NCBI RefSeq assembly: GCF_020532605.1
Contig: NZ_JAJATW010000001.1
Location: forward strand, 186,001 to 250,000
Reading direction: 5' to 3'
Source: Marinomonas algarum
Lineage (GTDB): Bacteria; Pseudomonadota; Gammaproteobacteria; Pseudomonadales; Marinomonadaceae
DNA: 64,000 nt
Of the stretch, positions 34,345-42,358 are shown in pieces; within the stretch, counting starts at the first letter, position 1, and every line of letters begins with the position of its first letter. The position numbers and the translations under genes were made by a program. A model generated the notes under the pieces. That model searched no databases. It saw only the letters and a list, made by a program, of their open reading frames with translations, and had not been told where the DNA came from.

Positions 34345-37300
34345 TTTGACGCTCCCCTTTCGGATCAAAGAAGATCGGGCTGCAAATTTCAGCTTCAATC
34401 ACGGTGCCATCAGCCATTGGGTAATAGACTGTATCACCCATTTTATCGAGACCACCTTTAATAAAGCCCATTGCGATAGAATGTCCTAGAGATTCACTCC
34501 AATAACTGGAGCTGATATGCCCCTCAATCGACAACGGCTTCGGTGCATTTGGATTCAACACAGCAGCAGATCCTTCCGGAATCACTTGCTTAGGATCTTT
34601 GGTTTTTAGGCCCACCAATTGCTTACGATTTTCACGCGTGCAGTCGGAACGGTTCATGCCGCGTTTACCAATATAGCTAAACGGTTTCTGATTAGAGACA
34701 CACCAGCCCATACCCAAATCATAAGGGTGCACCGAACCATCGGTATCTTGACCGGCAATAATAAAGCCTTTCTCCGCACGCAGAATGTGCATGGTTTCTG
34801 TGCCATAAGGCGTTAAATCGTATTTTTTACCCGCTTCGATCAGTTTTTCCCATACATACATGCCATAGTTTGCTTGCACGTTGATCTCAAATGACAACTC
34901 ACCGGTAAAGGAGATACGGAACACACGAGCAGGTACACCCGCCACCGTAATCTGCTTCCAATCCATAAAACGAAAATCATCATTGGTGACATCAGACTCA
35001 GTCAGTTCAGCCAGCAGTTTACGACTGTTGGGGCCGGTGATGGTTGCGGTTGACCAGTGATCCGTCACCGTATTGAAATACACTTCCAATTCAGGCCATT
35101 CGGTTTGATGGTAGATTTCTAGCCACTCGTAGACATGCGCGGCGCCACCAGTAGTTGTGGTCATCAAAAAGTGATTCTCACCTAAGCAAGCCGTCACACC
35201 GTCATCAAACACCATGCCGTCTTCGCCACACATCAGTCCATAACGACACTTGCCTACGGCTAACTTAGCCCAAGCATTGGAATACACACGGCCGAGGAAT
35301 TCACGTGCATCTTTACCCTGAATATCAATTTTACCCAGTGTCGAAGCATCCAGAATACCAACCGAATTACGCACGGCGAGGCACTCACGGTTAAGAGTTT
35401 GCTGCATGGTTTCGCCCGCTTTCGGGAAATACCATGGGCGCTTCCACTGACCGACGTCTTCAAATAAGGCTCCCTGCTCTACATGCCATTTGTGCATGGC
35501 GGTATAGCGCTCAGGTTCGAATAAAGCACCACAGTGACGACCGATAATCGCACCAAAGGCAATCGGTGTGTAGTTTGGACGGAAAACCGTTGTGCCAGTT
35601 TCAGGAATGGTTTTGTTCAAGGCCTTAGCGGCCACTGCCATGCCGTTGATATTCCCCAACTTACCCTGATCGGTACCAAACCCCATCGCGGTGTAACGCT
35701 TCACATGCTCAATCGCTTCAAAGCCTTCGCGACACGCGATTTCAATACCCGCCGCAGTCACATCAGTTTGATAATCGACAAACTGCTTTGGCGCTTGAGA
35801 GGTTGGTTTCAAATGCGGAATATGAAACAAGCTCATGGGTGCGGCGACGTGAAGCGCTTTGGTTTTAGGTAATATTACATTCACGACAGCTAAACCCAGT
35901 TTCACCAACGCTTGCTGACCGGCATCGAGACCCTCTTGCAAGGCTATCGCCGTTTCATACTGACCATTAATCCCACCGGCGGTGAGTTGCCTCTGCACCG
36001 TTGGCCCTGGCAAGAAGCCCACTACGGAGTCACTCCAAACAGGACGGCTACCGGTATGACAAGACAGATGAATAACAGGACTCCAACCTCCAGAGGTCGC
36101 TACGGTATCTGCTTTTAATTTGGTGACTGAACCAACAATTTGCGTTCCACTTGAATTTAATGCAGCAACGGAAACACCCGTAACCCGCTTGCTGCCTTGT
36201 ACTTCTATCACTGCAGAACCCGTAATGACGTTTATGCCACGTTGGCGCGCGGCTTCGACGCGATCGCCATTGGCCACACTACGAGTGTCTACGATCGCAA
36301 CAACGTTACGTCCTGCGTCCGCCCAATCTAACGCCGCTTGATACCCATAATCATTGGTTGTCATCACGACTAAATCGTTACCCGGCACCACCCCATAGCG
36401 ATTAATATAAGCTGAAACCGCACCTGTGATCATGCAGCCTGGCACGTCATTATTCGCATACACCAAAGGACGCTCATGGGCGCCAGTGGCCAGCACGACC
36501 CATTTCGCTCGAACACGATGCATCCGTTGACGCACCATTTTAGCCGGCGCACTGTCCGCCAGGTGATCCGTTTGACGTTCATGAATCGTTAAAAAATTGT
36601 GGTCGTGATAACCGTTTACTGTCGATCGCGGCAATAGAGTCACATCTTCAAAAGTACCTAACTCTTGCACAACATCATGAACCCAATCAGCCGCGGGTTT
36701 ACCATCAAGCAACGCCACACTGTTGAGTAAACTGCCACCCAATTCATTTTGCTCATCGGCAATAATGACACGTGCACCGCCACGCGCCGCCGTCAGCGCG
36801 GCCGCTAAACCTGCAGGGCCGGCTCCGACCACCATCACATCACAATGCTGATTGATACTGTCGTAAGTGTCTGGGTCTGTTTCCCGAGGTGCACGACCCA
36901 TGCCTGCCGCCTTACGAATCATCGATTCGTAAGTTTCCCATGAGGACTCGGGGAACATGAAGGTCTTATAGTAAAAACCCGGTGGCATCATCTTTCCACC
37001 TAGTTTGCCGATCATTCCCATTACATCGGTGTCGACACTTGGCCAACCATTCGTTGCAGAAGAGACCAGACCGTCAAATAATTCTTGTTGCGTGGCTCTC
37101 ACATTCGGGACTTGAGTGGCTTCTGTTGCACCCAGTTGTAAAACGGCGTTTGGTTCTTCGGCACCCGCAGCAACGATGCCTCGTGGACGGCTGTATTTGA
37201 AGCTACGTGCAACCACGTCAATACCATTGGCCAACATCGCTGAGGCTAACGTGTCCCCTTTGTACCCTTGGTAGCTTTTGCCATTATAGGTAAACGTTAG

Positions 37301-37354
37301 TGAGGTCGAGCGATCGATACGTCCCCCGCTCGTTAAACGGTTTCGTTGTGTCAT
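34337..37354 (-). CDS. soxA: Sarcosine oxidase alpha subunit
   Basis: 1005 residues, the usual length. N-terminal ferredoxin-like segment (TFTYNGKSYQGYKGDTLASAML), then a Rossmann domain DVMVVGAGPAGLAAALTAARGG (about 173-194) for dinucleotide binding, a second domain around 290-450, and a C-terminal glycine-cleavage T-protein-like domain (about 610-990, with FMDWKQITVAGVPARVFRIS and GTETMHILRAEKGFIIAGQD) that binds tetrahydrofolate and receives the formaldehyde unit. The enzyme oxidises sarcosine to glycine with H2O2 and 5,10-methylene-THF. It overlaps soxD by 4 bases and soxG by 8, a tightly coupled operon. Confidence 0.97.
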   Translation of the reverse strand: MTQRNRLTSGGRIDRSTSLTFTYNGKSYQGYKGDTLASAMLANGIDVVARSFKYSRPRGIVAAGAEEPNAVLQLGATEATQVPNVRATQQELFDGLVSSATNGWPSVDTDVMGMIGKLGGKMMPPGFYYKTFMFPESSWETYESMIRKAAGMGRAPRETDPDTYDSINQHCDVMVVGAGPAGLAAALTAARGGARVIIADEQNELGGSLLNSVALLDGKPAADWVHDVVQELGTFEDVTLLPRSTVNGYHDHNFLTIHERQTDHLADSAPAKMVRQRMHRVRAKWVVLATGAHERPLVYANNDVPGCMITGAVSAYINRYGVVPGNDLVVMTTNDYGYQAALDWADAGRNVVAIVDTRSVANGDRVEAARQRGINVITGSAVIEVQGSKRVTGVSVAALNSSGTQIVGSVTKLKADTVATSGGWSPVIHLSCHTGSRPVWSDSVVGFLPGPTVQRQLTAGGINGQYETAIALQEGLDAGQQALVKLGLAVVNVILPKTKALHVAAPMSLFHIPHLKPTSQAPKQFVDYQTDVTAAGIEIACREGFEAIEHVKRYTAMGFGTDQGKLGNINGMAVAAKALNKTIPETGTTVFRPNYTPIAFGAIIGRHCGALFEPERYTAMHKWHVEQGALFEDVGQWKRPWYFPKAGETMQQTLNRECLAVRNSVGILDASTLGKIDIQGKDAREFLGRVYSNAWAKLAVGKCRYGLMCGEDGMVFDDGVTACLGENHFLMTTTTGGAAHVYEWLEIYHQTEWPELEVYFNTVTDHWSTATITGPNSRKLLAELTESDVTNDDFRFMDWKQITVAGVPARVFRISFTGELSFEINVQANYGMYVWEKLIEAGKKYDLTPYGTETMHILRAEKGFIIAGQDTDGSVHPYDLGMGWCVSNQKPFSYIGKRGMNRSDCTRENRKQLVGLKTKDPKQVIPEGSAAVLNPNAPKPLSIEGHISSSYWSESLGHSIAMGFIKGGLDKMGDTVYYPMADGTVIEAEICSPIFFDPKGERQNV

Positions 37355-37671
37355 GATTTCGCTCCTGACGCCGTTGTTTGTTGAACAGACCCTGCGACTA
37401 CAGATGGCTGTTCGCCAATCATGTAGACTTCTTTAATCTCATAGCTCTGGGTGTCACGAGTCAGATTGAAAAATTTCCGACACCCGGCAGCATGCACCCA
37501 TAATTCATGATGAAGACCACGTGGGTTTTTACGGAAGAACAAATACTCACCCCATTCTTCATCAGAGCAGGCTTCAGGGTCCAATGGGCGAGCAATATGC
37601 GCTTGACCAGCACAATGAAACTCTTCTTCTTCACGGTATTCCGCACAATGCGGGCAATAGATATGCAACAT
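37351..37671 (-). CDS. soxD: Sarcosine oxidase delta subunit
   Basis: 106 residues. MLHIYCPHCAEYREEEEFHCAGQ starts with the CxxC pair, and a further histidine and cysteine in ELWVHAAGCRKFFNLTRDT complete the zinc site known for SoxD. The WGEYLFFRKNPRGLHHELWVH block is diagnostic. It lies between soxB (12 bases away) and soxA (4-base overlap). Confidence 0.96.
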   Translation of the reverse strand: MLHIYCPHCAEYREEEEFHCAGQAHIARPLDPEACSDEEWGEYLFFRKNPRGLHHELWVHAAGCRKFFNLTRDTQSYEIKEVYMIGEQPSVVAGSVQQTTASGAKS

Positions 37672-37683
37672 GTTTAGCCCCTA

Positions 37684-38937
37684 TTAGTGTGCGACGCCGG
37701 CAGCGCCGTGTTCATCAATCAGTGCACCTGTGTGAAAGCGCTTAATGGAAAAAGGCTCCGCAATGGGATGCGGTTTGCCATCGGCCAAAGTATGCGCAAA
37801 CAAATTGCCCGACCCTGGTGTGCCTTTAAACCCACCGGTTCCCCAACCACAGTTAAAGAACAGATTTTTAATCGGCGTCTCAGAGATAATCGGGCTAGCA
37901 TCTGGGCAGGCATCGACAATTCCTCCCCACTGACGATTCATTCGAACCCGACTGGTACACGGAAACATCTCCACAATGGCTTGAATGGTATGTTCGATAA
38001 TGCCGTAAGAACCACGCTGACCGTAACCCACCCAGCCATCAATACCGGCACCGATGACTAAATCGCCTTTATCAGACTGACTCATATAGCCATGCACATG
38101 GTTAGACATCACCACGGTATCAAGGAAGGGTTTGATCGGCTCAGACACCAACGCTTGTAGAGGATGTGATTCAACAGGCAATTCAAAGCCAGCCATTTTC
38201 GCCAATACACCGCTATTACCTGCAACAACACAGCCAACACGATCGGCTTTTATCATGCCGTATTGCTTCGTTTTCACCCCGGTGATTTTGCCATCGTTGA
38301 TCTCCATATCAATCACTTCGCAGTTTTGAATCAGATCCACACCCAACGCATCTGCGGCACGGGCATAGCCCCAAGCGACTGCATCATGGCGAGCATTACC
38401 CGCACGACGCTGAACCGATGCCCCCATAATGGGATAACGGGCGTTTTTCGAGCAGTCCATGGTTGGAATTTCTTTTTGCAGTTGTTCTGCGTCGACCATT
38501 TCATTGTCGATACCTTGCAAACAGTTAGCTGCGACCAAACGCTCGTTGGTGCGCATATCCTGAAGTGTATGACAGGTATGATAGACACCCCGTTGTGAGA
38601 ACATCACATTATAATTAAGCTCCTGTGAAAGCCCTTCCCACAACTGCATGGAGTGCTCATACAAAGCCGCCGACTCATCCCACAGATAGTTAGAACGAAC
38701 GATGGTGGTATTACGACAAGCATTACCACCACCTAAATGCCCCTTCTCAAGCACTGCCACATTGGTAATGCCATGTTCTTTTGCCAAGTAATAAGCGGTT
38801 GCTAAACCATGACCGCCGCCACCAATGATAATCACATCGTATTTTTTCTTTGGCGCTGGATTACGCCATACGCGCTGCCAGTTTTCATGATGCGTCAAAC
38901 TGTGTTTAAACAGCCCGAAACCTGAATATTTCTGCAT
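37684..38937 (-). CDS. soxB: Sarcosine oxidase beta subunit
   Basis: 417 residues from ATG at 38937, with GGGAGC ahead; a start 15 bases upstream lacks such a site. FAD-binding motif [18 protein letters not shown] (about 41-58), [19 protein letters not shown], then [18 protein letters not shown] containing the histidine that holds FMN covalently in this family. The C-terminal part has [19 protein letters not shown] and [14 protein letters not shown]. The beta subunit carries the sarcosine-oxidising site. It opens the soxBDAG operon. glyA, folate genes and dimethylglycine enzymes seen in some sox operons are absent here. Confidence 0.97.
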   Translation of the reverse strand: MQKYSGFGLFKHSLTHHENWQRVWRNPAPKKKYDVIIIGGGGHGLATAYYLAKEHGITNVAVLEKGHLGGGNACRNTTIVRSNYLWDESAALYEHSMQLWEGLSQELNYNVMFSQRGVYHTCHTLQDMRTNERLVAANCLQGIDNEMVDAEQLQKEIPTMDCSKNARYPIMGASVQRRAGNARHDAVAWGYARAADALGVDLIQNCEVIDMEINDGKITGVKTKQYGMIKADRVGCVVAGNSGVLAKMAGFELPVESHPLQALVSEPIKPFLDTVVMSNHVHGYMSQSDKGDLVIGAGIDGWVGYGQRGSYGIIEHTIQAIVEMFPCTSRVRMNRQWGGIVDACPDASPIISETPIKNLFFNCGWGTGGFKGTPGSGNLFAHTLADGKPHPIAEPFSIKRFHTGALIDEHGAAGVAH

Positions 38938-39204
38938 AATATCAGCTCCCATTTACTGGCCGTCTTGCCATTAACACATCGCTGCAAGCCGCCAAATGTC
39001 TAAAAAAACAATTGATAAAACCGATGGCCAGCGCCTAAGGCCTTAGCCTTTTTTGATCGGCAATATATCGCAACGAGCATGCGTTTTACCTCTCATTGTC
39101 GTAGCAATGTCATCAGTAGAAGTGGATATTAGCGGGTCTGATTGAAGATGCTATGCGCGAGCACGCCTTAGGAATGCCAAATTGCGACAGAGAAGGAAAA
39201 TATT

Positions 39205-39282
39205 ATGAATATAAGAAAACGTGCTAGGAAGCTGAACGACACAATCAAAACCGTCGGCAATGCACTAATACATTTGATATGA
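39205..39282 (+). CDS. Possible 25-residue small protein
   Basis: ATG at 39205 is preceded by GAGAAGGAAA, a good ribosome site, and codes for MNIRKRARKLNDTIKTVGNA plus a short hydrophobic end before TGA. It is strongly basic at the N terminus and could form an amphipathic helix. It lies in the 380-base gap between soxB and the DMT transporter gene, on the opposite strand to both. No family is recognised; chance cannot be excluded. The rest of this gap carries the sox promoter region and short inverted repeats. Confidence 0.25.
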   Translation: MNIRKRARKLNDTIKTVGNALIHLI

Positions 39283-39318
39283 ATAATGGCAAGGGCAGCC
39301 ATATCCATTATGGCGTTT

Positions 39319-40212
39319 TTAACGCACTTTTTTTCTGTTCATCTCACCATACACATTCACTAGAGCGCCACACACAATGAGAGCCCCTCCAATCCAAGTG
39401 GTAATCACAGGAATCTCGCTAAAGACCAGCCAACCTAATGCCACCGTAAAAACCAATTGAATGTAAGAGTAAGCTGAAGCCACGCCAGCGGCTAACGTTT
39501 TCATCCCCATGGTCATGCCAAGCTGCCCTATTTGTGTAAAGACACCAATAAAAATCAGTAGAATAAAAACATCAAACGTGGGCATCACAAAATTGTCCCC
39601 TAGTAATAAAACCGATAAGGGGAACGCAATCATGGGGAAGTAAAAAATAATGACTGAACTGTCTTCTGTTTTACTTAACCGGCGTACAATGACATAAGCA
39701 ATCGCACTTCCCAATGCCCCCATCAAGGCAAGTACAACACTGAGCAACGGCAAGCTTGCATGGGCAATAGAAAACACATCTGCACCCGCAATAAACAACA
39801 AGCCGGATAAACTCAACGCAATGCAAATAACCATGTATTTCGTGATTTTTTCTCCTAAAAAAAATAAAGCGAGTAACGCGGTAAAAACAGGGTGAACGTA
39901 TTGCAATAAAGTTGCTTCCGCCAAAGGTAAGGTTGTTAAAGCGTAATACACGCACATCAACGCCAGCGTTCCAATCGCACCACGCGCAAACAGCAGTTTT
40001 CGATTATTACCAAGAATAGAAATGCCTTTGCGCTTTACCGCCACATAACTCATCACTACCGACACCAAACAACGCGCCGCCACGATTTCAAAGACAGGAA
40101 TACCGTAGGTGCTTACCCACTTAACCAAGGTCGCCATCAGAGCGAAGCCCGCCGCCGACATCAACACATAACGAATACCAATTGGCACCTTATGAAAAAT
40201 AGACACAATCAT
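39319..40212 (-). CDS. DMT superfamily (EamA) transporter
   Basis: 297 residues with ten predicted membrane spans in two EamA repeats. The first ends in TLPLAEATLLQYVHPVFTALLALFFLGEKIT (about 92-122), the second in LAAGVASAYSYIQLVFTVALGWLVFSEIP (about 239-267), both with the proline/glutamate pattern typical of EamA. Members export metabolites, amino acids or carry nucleotide sugars or adenosylmethionine; the substrate cannot be told. ATG at 40212 has a weak ribosome site. It stands alone between the sox operon and the tRNA array. Confidence 0.85.
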   Translation of the reverse strand: MIVSIFHKVPIGIRYVLMSAAGFALMATLVKWVSTYGIPVFEIVAARCLVSVVMSYVAVKRKGISILGNNRKLLFARGAIGTLALMCVYYALTTLPLAEATLLQYVHPVFTALLALFFLGEKITKYMVICIALSLSGLLFIAGADVFSIAHASLPLLSVVLALMGALGSAIAYVIVRRLSKTEDSSVIIFYFPMIAFPLSVLLLGDNFVMPTFDVFILLIFIGVFTQIGQLGMTMGMKTLAAGVASAYSYIQLVFTVALGWLVFSEIPVITTWIGGALIVCGALVNVYGEMNRKKVR

Positions 40213-40508
40213 TGAGTTAACTCATTAGCTACAAATATTGGCGTGATAAAGAAGTTCGATGAAGTGAGATTACGTATTTAGAAAGAAAAAAGAGAGAATT
40301 TTTGACTTATTAATACAAAAATCAGAATACACAAAAATAATTTTAGAATATAGGTAATAAAAAAGAGGAATAATTTTTGAGAGGTAGATTAGCTATATTT
40401 ACGACACAAGGCATAGTTCAAAAATTTATAGCCATGGATGTAATATAACACATAAAGAGGAAAAAACTTACAGACTGGAAACTTGAAGAGTGTTTTTAAT
40501 ATTACTAA
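40213..40508. other. AT-rich gap downstream of the minus-strand tRNA array
   Basis: About 300 bases, very AT-rich, with no gene and no convincing hairpin-plus-T-tract terminator for the tRNA transcript. It probably carries the promoter of the EamA transporter gene. Confidence 0.4.
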
Positions 40509-40584
40509 TGGTGGGTGTGGAGAGGTTCGAACTCCCGACATTCGCCTTGTAAGGGCGACGCTCTCCCAACTGAGCTACACACCC
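40509..40584 (-). tRNA. tRNA-Val (TAC), copy 4
   Basis: 76 nt, CCA encoded, same sequence as the plus-strand Val copies; last tRNA of the minus-strand array. Confidence 0.95.
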
Positions 40585-40610
40585 AACTCGTTGTTTTGCC
40601 ATTATAAAAA

Positions 40611-40687
40611 TGGCGGAATGGACGGGACTCGAACCCGCGACCCCCTGCGTGACAGGCAGGTATTCTAACCAACTGAACTACCACTCC
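40611..40687 (-). tRNA. tRNA-Asp (GTC), copy 4
   Basis: 77 nt, CCA encoded, same sequence as the plus-strand Asp copies. Confidence 0.95.
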
Positions 40688-40740
40688 AACACATTCTAGG
40701 GCTCTTATTTACCTTTTAAGTAAACCCACTGTCTAGTTAG

Positions 40741-40816
40741 TGGTGGGTGTGGAGAGGTTCGAACTCCCGACATTCGCCTTGTAAGGGCGACGCTCTCCCA
40801 ACTGAGCTACACACCC
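40741..40816 (-). tRNA. tRNA-Val (TAC), copy 5
   Basis: 76 nt, CCA encoded; the CCACT...AGTGG hairpin seen in the plus-strand array is also present at its 3' side. Confidence 0.95.
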
Positions 40817-40841
40817 AACTCATAGTTTGCGATTGTAAAAA

Positions 40842-40918
40842 TGGCGGAATGGACGGGACTCGAACCCGCGACCCCCTGCGTGACAGGCAGGTATTCTAAC
40901 CAACTGAACTACCACTCC
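40842..40918 (-). tRNA. tRNA-Asp (GTC), copy 5
   Basis: 77 nt, CCA encoded, anticodon GTC. Confidence 0.95.
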
Positions 40919-40970
40919 AACACATTCTAGGACTCTTGTTTATCGATTAATAAACCCACTGTCTAGTTAG

Positions 40971-41046
40971 TGGTGGGTGTGGAGAGGTTCGAACTCCCGA
41001 CATTCGCCTTGTAAGGGCGACGCTCTCCCAACTGAGCTACACACCC
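40971..41046 (-). tRNA. tRNA-Val (TAC), copy 6
   Basis: 76 nt, CCA encoded, anticodon TAC; first Val of the minus-strand array, directly after the threonine block. Confidence 0.95.
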
Positions 41047-41076
41047 AACATACATTATTACCATATCACTAAGAAA

Positions 41077-41152
41077 TGGTGCCGCCACCAAGAGTCGAAC
41101 TCGGGACCCTCTGATTACAAGTCAGATGCTCTACCAACTGAGCTATAGCGGC
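41077..41152 (-). tRNA. tRNA-Thr (TGT), copy 5 (3'-most)
   Basis: 76 nt, CCA encoded. The anticodon loop CTTGTAA gives TGT. Acceptor stem GCCGCTA with TGGCGGC. Confidence 0.95.
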
Positions 41153-41199
41153 AATACAAAACGCACCCTGCTCTCCACTTTTTTAACACTTAATCTAAG

Positions 41200-41275
41200 T
41201 GGTGCCGCCACCAAGAGTCGAACTCGGGACCCTCTGATTACAAGTCAGATGCTCTACCAACTGAGCTATAGCGGC
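41200..41275 (-). tRNA. tRNA-Thr (TGT), copy 4
   Basis: Same sequence as the other threonine copies, 123 bases from its neighbours. Confidence 0.95.
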
Positions 41276-41322
41276 AATACAAAACGCACCCTGCTCTCCA
41301 CTTTTTTAACACTTAATCTAAG

Positions 41323-41398
41323 TGGTGCCGCCACCAAGAGTCGAACTCGGGACCCTCTGATTACAAGTCAGATGCTCTACCAACTGAGCTATAGCGGC
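41323..41398 (-). tRNA. tRNA-Thr (TGT), copy 3
   Basis: Same sequence as the other threonine copies, in the perfect 123-base tandem repeat. Confidence 0.95.
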
Positions 41399-41445
41399 AA
41401 TACAAAACGCACCCTGCTCTCCACTTTTTTAACACTTAATCTAAG

Positions 41446-41521
41446 TGGTGCCGCCACCAAGAGTCGAACTCGGGACCCTCTGATTACAAGTCAGATGCTC
41501 TACCAACTGAGCTATAGCGGC
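41446..41521 (-). tRNA. tRNA-Thr (TGT), copy 2
   Basis: Same tRNA sequence; the upstream spacer differs from the 123-base repeat. Confidence 0.95.
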
Positions 41522-41591
41522 TAAAAAAGCAGATACTATTTTATTTCTATTTATTGTTACCAACAAACAAAAACTTTGACCAATTTTATTT

Positions 41592-41667
41592 TGGTGCCGC
41601 CACCAAGAGTCGAACTCGGGACCCTCTGATTACAAGTCAGATGCTCTACCAACTGAGCTATAGCGGC
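41592..41667 (-). tRNA. tRNA-Thr (TGT), copy 1 (5'-most)
   Basis: Same tRNA sequence, nearest to the array promoter after tRNA-Pro. Confidence 0.95.
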
Positions 41668-41680
41668 AAATAAATAATCT

Positions 41681-41759
<79 letters not shown>

Positions 41760-41804
41760 CACTAACAATAAAAGAGTATTCCCTGTCATTGTCAGCGGGT
41801 GCGT

Positions 41805-41832
41805 ATATTACTATAACAATTTAAAAAGGGAA
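41805..41832 (-). promoter_or_regulatory. Promoter of the Pro-Thr-Val-Asp tRNA array
   Basis: On the minus strand TTCCCT (41832-41827), 16 bases, then TAATAT (41810-41805), followed by ACGCACCC, a G/C-rich discriminator. The first tRNA starts about 45 bases downstream. Confidence 0.5.
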
Positions 41833-41929
41833 GCCTTTTCTTAAAAAAATATCGAGAAATCAATCTTGTTTTACGTCAAACCAACAAGGGGGCCTTTTGC
41901 CCTCTTAACTCGTCTAAACTATGATCATT

Positions 41930-42005
41930 AAAAAGCCACCTTTAAGTGAAGTCCCTATTAATTGGATAGCCCAACTGATGGGAATAACTTCAAAGGTGGC
42001 TTTTT
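41930..42005. terminator. Long inverted repeat/terminator after ihfA
   Basis: AAAAAGCCACCTTT (41930-41943) and AAAGGTGGCTTTTT (41992-42005) pair, and the inner AGTGAAGT and ACTTC extend the stem. A tract on the left and T tract on the right make it work in either direction; on the minus strand it ends the thrS-ihfA transcript. Confidence 0.7.
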
Positions 42006-42057
42006 AAGTAAGATCCGATCTTCTTCAGTAAAAGCAGAACTTCATTCGTCGCAATAA

Positions 42058-42354
42058 TTACTCTTGCATATAGTCTTCAACTTTGGACTTCAGTTTCTGA
42101 CCCGGACGAAAAGTCACAACAGTACGTGCAGTAATAGGAATCTCTTCACCTGTTTTTGAGTTTCGACCAGGCCGCTGACTTTTCTCTCGAACTTCAAAGT
42201 TACCAAAGCCCGACAGCTTAACTTGTTGTCTCTCTACTAACGAAGCTCTCACCACATCAAAGAAACCTTCAACCAAATCTTTTGCGTCTTTTTTACTCAA
42301 CCCAACTGAATCAACTAAATTTTCAGCAAGATCGGCCTTCGTCAACGATGCCAT
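42058..42354 (-). CDS. ihfA: Integration host factor alpha subunit
   Basis: 98 residues, the usual length. [13 protein letters not shown], the [13 protein letters not shown] beta-arm start and [29 protein letters not shown] are the HU/IHF family signature, with the proline that intercalates into DNA in the [10 protein letters not shown] arm. IHF bends DNA at specific sites and helps transcription, recombination and replication. It lies 4 bases after pheT, the normal place of ihfA in gammaproteobacteria. Confidence 0.97.
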   Translation of the reverse strand: MASLTKADLAENLVDSVGLSKKDAKDLVEGFFDVVRASLVERQQVKLSGFGNFEVREKSQRPGRNSKTGEEIPITARTVVTFRPGQKLKSKVEDYMQE

Positions 42355-42358
42355 ACAT

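Larger units (their letters stand above)
40509..41046 (-). repeat. Val-Asp tRNA array, second arm of the 24-kb inverted repeat pair
   Basis: Val-Asp-Val-Asp-Val with the same spacers as 15547-16188 but on the other strand. Differences are confined to a few spacer bases, so the arms are long enough for RecA-dependent recombination. Confidence 0.9.
41077..41521 (-). repeat. Tandem 123-bp repeat, each unit a tRNA-Thr gene plus spacer
   Basis: Four tRNA-Thr genes occur at an exact 123-base period (41077, 41200, 41323, 41446). The spacer (starting AATACAAAACGCACCCTGCT on the plus strand) is also essentially identical between units. The fifth copy at 41592 is 146 bases away with another spacer. 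This points to recent unequal-crossover amplification. Confidence 0.92.

Noticed and set aside
40483-40668. A 61-residue plus-strand open frame (MKSVFNITNGG...)
   Set aside because: It runs antisense through tRNA-Val and tRNA-Asp.
41126-41524. A 132-residue plus-strand open frame with three repeats of one unit
   Set aside because: It is the antisense reading of the tandem tRNA-Thr genes; the repeat reflects the 123-bp RNA gene unit, not protein.
42001-42057. IS end at the long inverted repeat downstream of ihfA
   Set aside because: A and T tracts on the two sides and its place after the operon make a terminator the simpler reading.
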